Below, in pieces: positions 16,320 to 25,309 of a stretch of 64,000 nt of DNA. The stretch covers positions 186,001-250,000 of the forward strand of contig NZ_JAIMBW010000001.1 of assembly GCF_019195455.1 (NCBI RefSeq), given 5' to 3'. The notes beneath the pieces were generated by a model. The model was not told the DNA's origin. It saw nothing but the letters and a program-made list of their open reading frames with translations, and did not search any database. Source of the DNA: Gymnodinialimonas phycosphaerae. GTDB lineage: Bacteria > Pseudomonadota > Alphaproteobacteria > Rhodobacterales > Rhodobacteraceae. Within the stretch, counting starts at the first letter, position 1. Each line of letters opens with the position of its first letter. The position numbers and the translations under genes are program-made.

Positions 16320-19096
16320 AGCCGCTCTCCTTTCGGATCGAAGGCGCAGGCGGGTGTGACGCGGGCGCGGGTGACCGTGCCGTCATGGAAAATGCCTACC
16401 TCCGAGCCGTGGCCGGCCTCCACCATTGCCAGCGCGATGGGACGGTTCAGATTTGGGCTCATGTAGCTTGACGTCACAAAGCCGAGTGAGCGGCGCGGCC
16501 CGTCCAACGGCACCAAATGCGCGCCCGTCGCCAGCACCTCGGCGCTTTCCAAGCCTATCAACTGCCGCCTGTCCAAAGCTGTTGCGGCCTCGGTAAAGAG
16601 GGATTGTTTTCCTAGATACGCATCCGAGCGCTTCAAGCGTGGCCCGCCCCAACCCAGATCGTGCGGCATGGTCGACCCATCGGTATCTTTCCCGACCACG
16701 ATATACCCTTTCTCGGCTCGCAAGATCATGACGGCCTCCAGCCCAATCCAATGCCCGCCAACCTTGATGCGCGCCGCCTCCAACGCGGCGTGAAGTGCGG
16801 CACCGTCAGACGTGGGCACCGACACTTCGAAAGAGATGTCGCCCGTTAAGCTGATCCGCGCGATGCGCACGGGCATGTCGTTCCAGGTGGACCGCGTTAG
16901 GCCCATGGCAGGACAATCGACGGGCAGGCCTGCGGCGTCCAGAAGCGCCTTTGCGCGGGGGCCGGTGACGGTCAACGTGGTCCAGGCTTGTGTCACGTCA
17001 TGGATTGCGACCCGGCCTGGATCGAAGCGGTCTTGGCGGGGGTCTTCCAGCACAAAGCGCACCGCCTCAGCGTGGGAGGACGAGGCCGAGACGACATAGT
17101 GATCCTCTGCCACGCGCATCACCACGCCGTCGTCAAAGACGATCCCGTTTTCGCGCAGCATCAAGGCGTAGCGCGCTCGGCCCGGTTTGAGGGTGGAGAG
17201 GCGTGTGTAGAAGGCGAAATCCAGCAGCGCAGCGGCGCCGGGACCAATGACGTCGAGCTTGCCGAGGGGGGAGGCGTCGTAAATCCCGACGGTTTCTCGG
17301 GCTACCTTCGCTTCTGTCTGGGCGGAGGATCTTTCATCGTCTCCGTAAGCGGAGGGGCGTAGCCAGCCACCGTATTCCCGGAACTGCGCGCCGCGGGACT
17401 TGTGCTGGCCCTCCAAGGTCAAACGCTTGAGGGGATTGAACAAATCGCCCCGTCTGCGGCCCGCGATGACCGTGAAGGGGATGGGTTGGACCGGGGGGCG
17501 AAAGGTGGTCGTGCCGGTTTCTGGAATCGTGCGGTCGGTGGCTTCAGACATGGCCGCGAGGCCCGCGAAATTGGATGTTCGGCCTTGATCCGTGGCCATG
17601 CCAAGGGTTGTGTAGCGCTTCAGATGCTCGACCGATGTAAAGCCCTCGCGCGCGGCCAAGGTGACATCTTTCAAGGTCACATCGTTTTGGAAATCAATCC
17701 AGACGCGGCCTTTGATCAGGGGGTTGGGGCGGGCAGTTTCCCAATGCCAATCAGGGCCAGTTTGGGGGGGCAGGCCCGCCTCAATAAGTGTCGCGGCAAG
17801 ACCGAACGTGCCGTTCGCAGCCCCGACAACGCGCATGTGCCCGGTGCCGGGGCGTGGGACGAGGGCATCTTTGTCGGCATCCCAATCCAGCTTGCCGCCG
17901 GATTGGCAATGAAGCTGAACTGACGGGGTCCACCCGCCGGACATCAGCAGGGTGTCAGCTGTCAGGAAAGTATCGTTGAAGGTGGCGCCGAACATCTCGG
18001 TCCGCCCTTGAACCGATTGTAACTGTTGCGATTTCAGAAGGAGGACGCCTTCTGGCGCGGGTGGGGTCTTGGCCCTGCGGTCGGCCAGCGTCACATCTGC
18101 GCCAGCCTCGGCCAAGGCTGCCGCCGTGGCGTAGCTGGCGTCTGATCCGGTGGCAAGAAGGATGCGGCGGCCGACGACAGCGCCGTAGAGCATAAGGTAG
18201 TGATGGGCGGCTTCGGCCAAGATCACACCGGGAATGTCATTGCCCGCAGGCCAAAGCGGGCGCTCGGTCGCGCCGGTTGCCAGCACTGTGTTCAGCGGAC
18301 GGATCTGCCAGTGGATATCCGTCACATACCTCTGATAAGCGGCGATGAGGCCGTGGTCGAAAGCGCCCCAGGCATTTGTATTGATAAGGATCCGTCCACC
18401 TGAAGCGAGGATCGCCTTGCGGGTGTCTTCCACGAAATCCGGCCAGGCTTGGCCATCAACCTCACCTCCACGCCACCGCAGCGTGCCGCCCAGGTGGCGG
18501 GATTGCTCGATCAGCCATACCGTCCCTCCCGTCTCAAGGGCCGTCCTTGCCGCCATGAGGCCGGCCACGCCGCCGCCGATCACCAGCGTGTCGCAGCGTG
18601 CGTGGCGGATGGGGGTGTCAGCGTGGGGTGTGGTGGTCGGATCCAATTGCCCAAGGCCCGCCATCTTGCGGATGCGCGGCTCGTAGAGGTGCCAGCCCCC
18701 TGCAATGAAGGTCTTGTAGTAGAACCCGGCGGGGATCGCGCGGTGCAGCAGATCAAGCCATCGAGCGCGGTCTTTTTGGGCCGTAGGCTGCGCATTGACG
18801 GCGCGGGCTTTGAGGCCGTCGGTCAGTGGTACCAGTGTGGCGCGGGCGTTGGGTGTCGTCGTGCCGTTCCGGGTGACGTCAAAAAGGGCGTTCGGCTCTT
18901 CTGCGCCGAAGCCCATCACGCCGCGAGGGCGATGGTACTTGAAGCTGCGCGCGATGGTTCGGGGACCAGAGGCGAGGAGGGCAGAGGCGAGGGTATCGCC
19001 CTGGAAGCCATCGATAACTTCCCAATCCACCTTTGCGCGCAAGGGCTTTGTGCGGTCAATCTCGGAGCCGAGAGTGGGGTGGCGCCAACCGGTCAT
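16316..19096 (-). CDS. soxA: Heterotetrameric sarcosine oxidase alpha subunit
   Basis: Large subunit of the tetrameric enzyme that oxidises sarcosine to glycine and passes the methyl carbon to tetrahydrofolate, making 5,10-methylene-THF, H2O2 and glycine. I start at base 19096 (926 residues, near the usual length): GGAGG precedes this ATG and it overlaps soxD as ATGA; a longer frame upstream runs through soxD. Domains: an N-terminal 2Fe-2S-ferredoxin-like region with GDTLASALLA (34-42), NAD-binding GGGVAG (174-179), and a C-terminal GcvT-like folate domain (about 560-926). It lies in a tight operon with soxB, soxD and a SoxG-like gene. Confidence 0.93.
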   Translation of the reverse strand: MTGWRHPTLGSEIDRTKPLRAKVDWEVIDGFQGDTLASALLASGPRTIARSFKYHRPRGVMGFGAEEPNALFDVTRNGTTTPNARATLVPLTDGLKARAVNAQPTAQKDRARWLDLLHRAIPAGFYYKTFIAGGWHLYEPRIRKMAGLGQLDPTTTPHADTPIRHARCDTLVIGGGVAGLMAARTALETGGTVWLIEQSRHLGGTLRWRGGEVDGQAWPDFVEDTRKAILASGGRILINTNAWGAFDHGLIAAYQRYVTDIHWQIRPLNTVLATGATERPLWPAGNDIPGVILAEAAHHYLMLYGAVVGRRILLATGSDASYATAAALAEAGADVTLADRRAKTPPAPEGVLLLKSQQLQSVQGRTEMFGATFNDTFLTADTLLMSGGWTPSVQLHCQSGGKLDWDADKDALVPRPGTGHMRVVGAANGTFGLAATLIEAGLPPQTGPDWHWETARPNPLIKGRVWIDFQNDVTLKDVTLAAREGFTSVEHLKRYTTLGMATDQGRTSNFAGLAAMSEATDRTIPETGTTTFRPPVQPIPFTVIAGRRRGDLFNPLKRLTLEGQHKSRGAQFREYGGWLRPSAYGDDERSSAQTEAKVARETVGIYDASPLGKLDVIGPGAAALLDFAFYTRLSTLKPGRARYALMLRENGIVFDDGVVMRVAEDHYVVSASSSHAEAVRFVLEDPRQDRFDPGRVAIHDVTQAWTTLTVTGPRAKALLDAAGLPVDCPAMGLTRSTWNDMPVRIARISLTGDISFEVSVPTSDGAALHAALEAARIKVGGHWIGLEAVMILRAEKGYIVVGKDTDGSTMPHDLGWGGPRLKRSDAYLGKQSLFTEAATALDRRQLIGLESAEVLATGAHLVPLDGPRRSLGFVTSSYMSPNLNRPIALAMVEAGHGSEVGIFHDGTVTRARVTPACAFDPKGERL

Positions 19097-19341
19097 CGCA
19101 ACGCCTCCGACCCGGTGATTAATCGCGTTAACGAATTGCGTGTCAGTAGGAAGTATTCGCCACAGGTCGTGTGCAGCCAGATTTCTGTCGTCAGACCTTT
19201 TGGGGCGTCTTCCCCGTAAAGGTAACGCGCCCACGCCACGTCATCCGGCGCGCCTTCGGGGCGAGCGCGGCCTGCCGTGGTGGCAAAGTGGAATTCGGCC
19301 TCGGCGCGAAGGCCGCAGAAGGGGCAGGGGAATAGTTGCAT
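19093..19341 (-). CDS. soxD: Sarcosine oxidase delta subunit
   Basis: Small zinc-binding delta subunit, 82 residues. It has the characteristic CPFCG (C6, C9) at the N-terminus and a later HTTCGEYF motif, together supplying the Cys/His zinc ligands; DDVAWARYLYG is also typical. It begins 8 bases after soxB and overlaps soxA by 4 bases. A TTAA-N5-TTAA motif lies near its 3' end. Confidence 0.93.
   Translation of the reverse strand: MQLFPCPFCGLRAEAEFHFATTAGRARPEGAPDDVAWARYLYGEDAPKGLTTEIWLHTTCGEYFLLTRNSLTRLITGSEALR
19119..19131. repeat. TTAA-N5-TTAA motif copy 3
   Basis: Inside soxD; on the coding strand it gives Leu-Thr-Arg-Leu with two TTA codons. Confidence 0.7.
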
Positions 19342-19349
19342 GGTCCCTC

Positions 19350-20600
19350 CTAATGCGCGATGCCGCTGCCAGCGGCCTCGTCAATCAAGCGGCCGGTGAT
19401 GAACCGGGTCAGGTCGAAGGGCCGCGAGATGTCGTGGTGACCGCCTGTTGCGAGCATATGCGCCAGCAAGGTGCCGCCCGCGGGGATCGCCTTGAACCCG
19501 CCCGTCCCCCAACCGCAGTTGAGGAAGAGGCCCTTCGGCCCGGCAGGCCCGAGGATTGGAGAGCTATCGGGCACCACATCCACGACGCCAGCCCATTGGC
19601 GCAGCAGTTTCAGCTGACCGAAGGCGGGAAACATCTCCAAAAGGCCAGAGATGATCTGTTCCTGCATCGGCAGGTTTCCGGTTTTCCCATGGGTCGGCAC
19701 TCGGTCGAGGCCACCGCCGATAACCAATTCCCCCTTGTCCGATTGGCTCAGATAGGTGCCGGTGCCAAGGTAGAGCAATACTGTGTCGAGCACGGGTTTG
19801 ACCGGCTCGGACACGAAGGCCTGCAACGCATAGGTCTGGATCGGCAGCGAGATGCCGTGCGGCGCGGTCAGCCCTGTCGTGGCGCCCGCCGTGGCCAGAC
19901 CCAAGGCACTGGTCTTGACGCGGCCGTGGGTTGTCTCAACTCCTGTAACGCACCCCGCTTCCACAATGATATCAATGACTTCACAATTCTCGATGATATC
20001 GACGCCAAGGGCGCTGGCGGCCCGTGCGTAGCCCCAGGCGACGGCGTCGTGGCGTGCTACCCCTGCGCGATCTTGCCAGATTCCGCCCGTAAGTCTGTAA
20101 CGTGCGTCGGCGGATTGGTTCGCAAGCGGTACGCGTCTTGTGGCCTCTTGGGCATCCATCAATCGGCCATCGACGCCATTGATTTGCATCGCATTGGCGA
20201 TACGGGCGCAGATCTCCATCTGGGCGGGTGTGTGGGCGGCGATCAGCATCCCGCGTTGGCTGAGCATGATGTTGTAATTCAGCTCGCGGCTCAGCCCTTC
20301 ATAGAGTCGGAGGGCCAGATCATAGAGCGCGACGCTTTCGGGATAAAAGTAGTTTGAGCGGATCACGGTGGTGTTGCGCCCCGTGTTGCCGCCGCCGATC
20401 CAGCCCTTCTCAAGCACCGCCACGCGAGTGATCCCGTGGGTCTTTGCAAGGTAATAGGCGGTTGCAAGACCATGACCGCCGCCGCCGATGACCACCGCAT
20501 CGTACTTGGGCTTCAGGGTGCCCTTGGCCCAGGTCTGCGGCCAGTCCTTGTGGCCGCGCAGCGCCTGTTGCGCAAGGGTGAAAGCTGAATGCCGCTTCAT
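19350..20600 (-). CDS. soxB: Sarcosine oxidase beta subunit
   Basis: Catalytic FAD/FMN-binding beta subunit, 416 residues. The FAD loop GGGGHG is at residues 39-44, preceded by the usual YDAVVIG. NTTVIRSNYFYPES, TWAKG and the C-terminal NCGWGTGGFKAIPAGG are hallmark stretches of SoxB. Its start overlaps the TetR regulator stop as ATGA. With SoxA, SoxD and the SoxG-like protein it forms the complex that demethylates sarcosine produced by the upstream dehydrogenase. Confidence 0.95.
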   Translation of the reverse strand: MKRHSAFTLAQQALRGHKDWPQTWAKGTLKPKYDAVVIGGGGHGLATAYYLAKTHGITRVAVLEKGWIGGGNTGRNTTVIRSNYFYPESVALYDLALRLYEGLSRELNYNIMLSQRGMLIAAHTPAQMEICARIANAMQINGVDGRLMDAQEATRRVPLANQSADARYRLTGGIWQDRAGVARHDAVAWGYARAASALGVDIIENCEVIDIIVEAGCVTGVETTHGRVKTSALGLATAGATTGLTAPHGISLPIQTYALQAFVSEPVKPVLDTVLLYLGTGTYLSQSDKGELVIGGGLDRVPTHGKTGNLPMQEQIISGLLEMFPAFGQLKLLRQWAGVVDVVPDSSPILGPAGPKGLFLNCGWGTGGFKAIPAGGTLLAHMLATGGHHDISRPFDLTRFITGRLIDEAAGSGIAH

Positions 20601-21259
20601 TGGTTAAGGCCATTAACGTATGTGATGAACTCCGCAATATCGGCAGGATCAGCGGTTTGACCTGTGAAACCATCGATGTAGGCGGCGACGCGGGACATGC
20701 GTGTGTCGATGTCTTCATGCAGGTCCAACGCGTGATAGCCCAACTGCATGAAATAGAGGATGCGCGCGCGGGCTTCAGCCTCGCCATTGGGGTAGTCATG
20801 GCGGTCAAACATGGCGCGAATGGCTTCAAGGCGGGCGGTGTCGGCAGCGTCGATTGCGTCGCGTACGCCTTTATCGCGGCGGGCCCATTCACGGATGGCG
20901 AAATCAAGGCCGGGGTCGAAGTGGCTCGAGTCCACAAAGCACCGGAAAAAGTTGCATAGCGCCTGCGCAATGGACCGCGACGGCCGCGCGCAATGGTCGA
21001 TGATGGAGCGCGTGTTGCGCGTCTGCCAATCCTGAAGCAAAGCGCTAAGCAACTTATCCCGATCACTAAAATACCAATAGAATGAAGATCTTGAGACTCC
21101 GAGACGCGTCGCCAGCGCCGCGATCTTGACCTGTGCCACGCCCGCGTTGACCAGCACGTCGCGTGCCGCGTTCAGCCAATCCTCACGGGTGACTTTGACA
21201 TGGCCGACAAGTGGATCTTTGCCTGGGTCGTCTCGGTGTAGCGGCGGGACGGTACGCAT
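20597..21259 (-). CDS. TetR/AcrR family transcriptional regulator
   Basis: 220-residue TetR-type regulator. The N-terminal helix-turn-helix (about residues 25-75) is clear: IAALATRLGVSRSSFYWYF, then RDKLLSALLQDW. The C-terminal ligand domain is not assignable to a named subfamily. GGAGAG lies 6 bases before the start. It sits in the middle of the operon, 2 bases after the mttB-like gene and overlapping soxB, so it is co-transcribed with the genes it most likely controls. A perfect palindrome at 25238-25253, upstream of the first gene, is a plausible operator. A TTAA-N5-TTAA motif lies at its last codons. Confidence 0.9.
   Translation of the reverse strand: MRTVPPLHRDDPGKDPLVGHVKVTREDWLNAARDVLVNAGVAQVKIAALATRLGVSRSSFYWYFSDRDKLLSALLQDWQTRNTRSIIDHCARPSRSIAQALCNFFRCFVDSSHFDPGLDFAIREWARRDKGVRDAIDAADTARLEAIRAMFDRHDYPNGEAEARARILYFMQLGYHALDLHEDIDTRMSRVAAYIDGFTGQTADPADIAEFITYVNGLNQ
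20604..20616. repeat. TTAA-N5-TTAA motif copy 4
   Basis: Last codons of the TetR gene (Val-Asn-Gly-Leu-Asn). Confidence 0.65.
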
Positions 21260-21261
21260 GT

Positions 21262-22788
21262 TCAGCTCTCCGGCAGAGCGCCGCCGCGCTGGGTGCGGCG
21301 GGCAATATCGGCTTGTAGCGCGTCAAGCCGGTCGGGGTCGACCTTTGGGCCTTTCGGATCGGCCAGGATGCCTTGCCACACGTCCCGAGCGCGGTTGGAG
21401 GCGTCCTTCGCGCCACGCTCCGTCCAGGTGCCGAAGTTGGCATAATCATGGATGATGGGCTCGTAGAATTCGGTTTGGAACCGGGCCATGGTTTGAGCGG
21501 TCGCGAAGAAATGGCCGCTTGGAGCAGTCTCTGCGATGGCGTCGAGACCGATCTCCGCATCATTCGCCTCGGCGCCCGCGCAAAGCTCGGCCACCATGTT
21601 CAGGACTTCAGCGTCGGTGATCAGTTTTTCATAGCTGACGCTGAGCCCACCTTCGAGCCAACCGGCAGAATGGATGACGATCGTGGCCCCCGCCATGAGG
21701 CAGCCCCAGAGGCCGAATTGATTTTCATTGGCGGCTTGCACGTCGTTCAGGTTGGCGGCGGACCCCGCCGCCGACCGCCACGGCAGGCCGAGGAAGCGGG
21801 CCAATTGGCCCGCCGCCAGGGAGGCTTGGAAATGCGATGGCGTGCCAAAAGCTGGCGCACCGGACTTCATGTCGACGTTGGACGTGAAGGTGCCGTAGCA
21901 CACCGGCGCGCCGGGTTTGGTTAACTGCGTTAAGGTTATCGCGGCTAAGGCCTCGGCGTGGGAAAGCGTGATTGCGCCTGCAACCGTGATCGGCGCCATG
22001 GCCCCCATAAGCGTGAAGGGCGTGACGATCGAGATCTGGCCTGCCCGCGCGAAGTCGATCAGTCCTTGGGCCATCGGAATGTCCAACGTGCGCGGGGAAT
22101 TGGTGTTGATGATCGTGTAACACCTTGGCTGGTCTGAGAACGCCTCGTCCGTAAGGCCGCGGAAATCACGCAGCATCTCGAAGCTGTCCATCACTTGCGG
22201 CGTACCGCGTGAGAAAATGAATGGAAATTTGTCGCTGTGCGTCAACTGGGCTTCCAGCGTGAAATAGTGGCGGATGTTGGTGGCGACGTCTTGCGGCTCC
22301 ACGAGAGGGGGGAGCATTTGGAAGACGTCGAAGTGATGGGTTAACTGGATTAACTCCTTGAAGTCGCGTGCACAGCCGGGACGACGCCCGCGGATCTCGT
22401 CGGTCGCATGGGGGGCGCCCGCGCCGGGCTGAAAGACCAGCGACCCCAATTCCAGCACGATATCGCGATGGGCGACGCCCGCGCGCCCCTCGATCCGGGT
22501 GGGTGCAGAGGCGACGGCAGCGGCCACCATATCGCGCCCGATACGAACCATTTCGTCCTTCACGATCGCGCCGCCTGCCGCGAAAATCGCTTGCGCCTCC
22601 GGCAGCAAGACCCTCATGCCGAGACGCTCCAGAATGTCCAACGCGGCCTCGTGCATCGCCTCGATCCGGTCCGCCGAGAAGACGTCCATTGATGGGAAGG
22701 GGTTACGCAGCTGGCCATAGTTGGTGACGCGCGCCGAGGGACGCGGCCCCGCGCGGTTGCGTCCGCGATTCCGCGTGGGTTGGCTCAT
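21262..22788 (-). CDS. Trimethylamine methyltransferase (MttB) superfamily protein, non-pyrrolysine
   Basis: 508-residue member of the MttB/COG5598 family. Family members transfer a methyl group from trimethylamine or a quaternary amine (glycine betaine, proline betaine, carnitine) to a corrinoid protein. The frame has no internal amber codon, so it is of the non-pyrrolysine type, like the betaine demethylases. It begins with a basic tail (RNRGRNRAGPR). No corrinoid protein or corrinoid reactivase gene is nearby. Instead it overlaps a folate-domain flavoprotein gene as ATGA and is followed by tetR and sox genes, placing it in methylated-amine breakdown. The substrate and methyl acceptor are unknown. 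Two TTAA-N5-TTAA motifs lie within it. Confidence 0.85.
   Translation of the reverse strand: MSQPTRNRGRNRAGPRPSARVTNYGQLRNPFPSMDVFSADRIEAMHEAALDILERLGMRVLLPEAQAIFAAGGAIVKDEMVRIGRDMVAAAVASAPTRIEGRAGVAHRDIVLELGSLVFQPGAGAPHATDEIRGRRPGCARDFKELIQLTHHFDVFQMLPPLVEPQDVATNIRHYFTLEAQLTHSDKFPFIFSRGTPQVMDSFEMLRDFRGLTDEAFSDQPRCYTIINTNSPRTLDIPMAQGLIDFARAGQISIVTPFTLMGAMAPITVAGAITLSHAEALAAITLTQLTKPGAPVCYGTFTSNVDMKSGAPAFGTPSHFQASLAAGQLARFLGLPWRSAAGSAANLNDVQAANENQFGLWGCLMAGATIVIHSAGWLEGGLSVSYEKLITDAEVLNMVAELCAGAEANDAEIGLDAIAETAPSGHFFATAQTMARFQTEFYEPIIHDYANFGTWTERGAKDASNRARDVWQGILADPKGPKVDPDRLDALQADIARRTQRGGALPES
21921..21933. repeat. TTAA-N5-TTAA motif copy 5
   Basis: Inside the mttB-like gene; coding strand Leu-Thr-Gln-Leu-Thr with two TTA codons. 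Confidence 0.7.
22341..22353. repeat. TTAA-N5-TTAA motif copy 6
   Basis: Inside the mttB-like gene, 420 bases from copy 5; coding strand Leu-Ile-Gln-Leu-Thr with two TTA codons. Confidence 0.7.
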
Positions 22789-25187
22789 CCCCGCATCGCT
22801 TTGCCAGCCGGATCATAGGGCGAGGCGGGGATGACTTTCGCCCCCCGTTCGACGCCCACGACATGGACGGTCAAGGCTGTCCCCTCGCTGGCGGCGTCCG
22901 CGCTAACCATTGCCATAGCAAGGGATTTCTGGACCGTATGACCGTAGCCACCGGAGGTGACAAACCCTACCATTTCGCCGTTTTGCCATACAGGCTCATA
23001 GCCGATGGGGTCCGCGCCCTCGCTGTCGATTTCCAGGGTTACGATCCTCTGATCCGGCCCGTTGCCGTCCCGTTCCGCGACCGCGCCCGCCTTGCCGATG
23101 AAGTCTTTCTCCCAGTCGATCCAGCGGTCCATGCCGGTTTGCGCCGGCGTGTAGCCTTGGGTGAATTCCGCCGACCAGATGCCGAAGGACTTCTCCAAGC
23201 GGGTGGAGAGAAGCGCATTGAATCCGACCTCTTTGATGCCTGCTTCGGCGCCAGCCTCAAGCAGCATGTGGCGCAAGCTGATGTGGTCGCCGTAGCGGCA
23301 ATTGATCTCATAGCCGCGCTCCCCCGTAACGCTCATCCGCGCGACATTGGTTTGCAGCAAACCCACGTCCATTCGCGCGCACCCCATGAAAGGAAGATCG
23401 ACTCCGCCGTGTACCAACTTGTCGATCACGTCCTTCGATTTCGGCCCGGCGAGGGCGAAGCCGCAAATCTCTTCGCCAAGGTCACGAACGTTAACGCCGT
23501 TAATCAGATGGTCGTTGAACCACCGCATGTGCCACGCGCGCAGGTAGTAGCTGCCCATGATCCACCAGGTGCCGTCGCCCCAGTTGAACATCGTCAGATC
23601 GCCCATGAGACGGCCACTTTCCGCGAGCATCGGCGCCAGTTTTGCCCGGCCGGGTTTTGGCAATCTGCAGGCCATCAAAGTGTTCAGCCAAGGCTCGGCC
23701 TCGGGGCCGGAGACCTCGAACCGGGAAAAGCCCGTGATGTCCAGAAGCGCCACGCCTTCGCGCACGACGCGGCATTCCTCGGCCACGATGTCATGGGCGT
23801 TGGACCGCTTGAGGGTCAGGTTTTCCACGAACTCCTCGGAGGGCGCGAAGTACAGCGGCACCTCCAGATCCCAGGATTGGCCCCAGCGGCAGCCCGCCGC
23901 CGTCATGCCCTCGTAGGCCGAAGCGCGCTTCAAGGGGCGGCCTGCGGGCAACTGTTCGTTCGGGTAGGACATCACGAAGCGGCGCGAGTAGAACTGACCT
24001 GTGGTCTGGCGGATGTATTCGCGGTTTTCCGCGAACGTGCCGTAGCGCGCGACATCCATGGAATAAGTGTCGGCCTCGGTCTCGCCGTGGATCATCCATT
24101 CGGCCAGCGACTTGCCGACGCCCCCGCCTTGAAGGAATCCGGCCATCACGGCACAGGCGCACCAGTACCCATTAACGCCGTTAACCGGACCCACCAACGG
24201 GTTGCCATCGGGTGAAAAGGTGAAGGCACCGTTCACCCAGGTCTTCACGCCCGTGGTTTGCAGCGCGGGATAGCGTTCGAACCCCAGGATCAGCTCATTC
24301 TCAATGCGGTCGGTTTGCTCCTGGAACAGCTCCATCCCGTAGTCCCAAGGCGCGCCGTCCATGGCCCAGTGTTCATGGTCAACCTCATATATTCCCAGTA
24401 GCAAACCCTTTTGATCCTGCCGCATGTACGTGAACCCTTCCAGGTCCACGGTCATGGGAACCTCGAAGTCCAGCGCCGCCAATTCGGGGATCGTGTCCGA
24501 GATCAGATAGTGATGTTTCAGCGGGCTGACGGGCAGCTCGATGCCCGCCATGCGGCCCAATTGCTTTGCCCAAAGGCCGCCCGCGTTAACCACGTGTTCG
24601 CAGGTGATGACGCCCTTGTCGGTCACAACTTTCCAGCCGTCTTTTGTCTGGATCAGCTCTTCCACCTTGGTGTGTTCATAGTATTCCGCGCCGCGCATCT
24701 TGGCGGCGGTGGCGTAAGCGTGGACGGTGCCGGTGGTATCTACATACCCCTCCCGGTCGGCCCACAACGCGCCGATGACGCCGTCGGTGGACATGATCGG
24801 ACAGGCTTCTTGCGCCTCTTTAGGGGTCATGAGATGGCAGTCGGTGATTCCGATCGCCTGAAACGTGCGATAAGCCGATTGCAGCCATTCCCAACGTTCC
24901 GGTGTGCCCGCAAGCGTCAGGCCGCCGGTCATGTGCAGGCCAATGTTCTGGCCGGACTCGGCTTCAATTTCCGACAATAAATCAATGGTGTAGGCTTGCA
25001 GCGCCGCCATGTTGGGGTCCGCGTTCAACGCATGGATGCCGCCGGCTGCGTGCCAGCTGGAGCCTGCGGTCAGTACGCTCCGCTCCAGCATGCACACGTC
25101 TTTCCAACCGAATTTCGCCAGATGATAGAGGACGGAGGATCCAACAACGCCCCCCCCGATGACGACGGCACGATAGTGGGATTTCAT
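22785..25187 (-). CDS. Dimethylglycine/sarcosine dehydrogenase-like FAD protein with GcvT domain
   Basis: 800-residue fusion of an N-terminal DAO-type FAD domain (about 1-390) and a C-terminal GcvT-like folate domain (about 430-800), the layout of dimethylglycine and sarcosine dehydrogenases. The dinucleotide loop GGGVVG is at 11-16. SSWHAAG places H46 where related enzymes attach FAD covalently. It should remove an N-methyl group and pass the carbon to tetrahydrofolate. It is the first gene of a seven-gene operon ending in the soxG-like gene; a candidate operator lies 50 bases upstream. The exact methylated amine cannot be told: dimethylglycine fits the nearby choline-betaine genes. Two TTAA-N5-TTAA motifs are inside. 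Confidence 0.9.
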   Translation of the reverse strand: MKSHYRAVVIGGGVVGSSVLYHLAKFGWKDVCMLERSVLTAGSSWHAAGGIHALNADPNMAALQAYTIDLLSEIEAESGQNIGLHMTGGLTLAGTPERWEWLQSAYRTFQAIGITDCHLMTPKEAQEACPIMSTDGVIGALWADREGYVDTTGTVHAYATAAKMRGAEYYEHTKVEELIQTKDGWKVVTDKGVITCEHVVNAGGLWAKQLGRMAGIELPVSPLKHHYLISDTIPELAALDFEVPMTVDLEGFTYMRQDQKGLLLGIYEVDHEHWAMDGAPWDYGMELFQEQTDRIENELILGFERYPALQTTGVKTWVNGAFTFSPDGNPLVGPVNGVNGYWCACAVMAGFLQGGGVGKSLAEWMIHGETEADTYSMDVARYGTFAENREYIRQTTGQFYSRRFVMSYPNEQLPAGRPLKRASAYEGMTAAGCRWGQSWDLEVPLYFAPSEEFVENLTLKRSNAHDIVAEECRVVREGVALLDITGFSRFEVSGPEAEPWLNTLMACRLPKPGRAKLAPMLAESGRLMGDLTMFNWGDGTWWIMGSYYLRAWHMRWFNDHLINGVNVRDLGEEICGFALAGPKSKDVIDKLVHGGVDLPFMGCARMDVGLLQTNVARMSVTGERGYEINCRYGDHISLRHMLLEAGAEAGIKEVGFNALLSTRLEKSFGIWSAEFTQGYTPAQTGMDRWIDWEKDFIGKAGAVAERDGNGPDQRIVTLEIDSEGADPIGYEPVWQNGEMVGFVTSGGYGHTVQKSLAMAMVSADAASEGTALTVHVVGVERGAKVIPASPYDPAGKAMRG
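23491..23503. repeat. TTAA-N5-TTAA motif copy 7
   Basis: Inside the dehydrogenase gene; coding strand Ile-Asn-Gly-Val-Asn, core TTAACGGCGTTAA. Confidence 0.75.
24172..24184. repeat. TTAA-N5-TTAA motif copy 8
   Basis: Inside the dehydrogenase gene; coding strand Val-Asn-Gly-Val-Asn, same 13-base core as copy 7. Confidence 0.75.
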
Positions 25188-25237
25188 GGGGCGGGTCTCC
25201 GAAAGGTGGACGTGACTTCACGGAGCGTAGGAAGGAT

Positions 25238-25253
25238 TGGACAGTTCTGTCCA
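25238..25253. promoter_or_regulatory. Candidate TetR operator (16-base perfect palindrome)
   Basis: TGGACAG-TT-CTGTCCA has perfect 7-base arms and lies 51-66 bases upstream of the dehydrogenase start, between it and the diverging-free end of the GT39 gene. The size and form suit a TetR-family dimer, and a tetR gene is inside the operon it would control. A CATAAT hexamer about 25 bases farther upstream on the minus strand could be a -10 element, but no convincing -35 was found. Confidence 0.6.
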
Positions 25254-25309
25254 GAGCGTTTGCGACGCCCTTCTGGCCATTATGCGACGTGCTCGGCAGA
25301 AAAGGGTGC

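Noticed and set aside
21262..22788. Pyrrolysine-containing trimethylamine methyltransferase
   Set aside because: The gene has no internal UAG codon and no pyl genes are nearby, so it belongs to the non-pyrrolysine branch.
22863..24215. 450-codon plus-strand frame inside the dimethylglycine-dehydrogenase-like gene
   Set aside because: Shadow of a gene with clear FAD and folate domains; no motif of its own.
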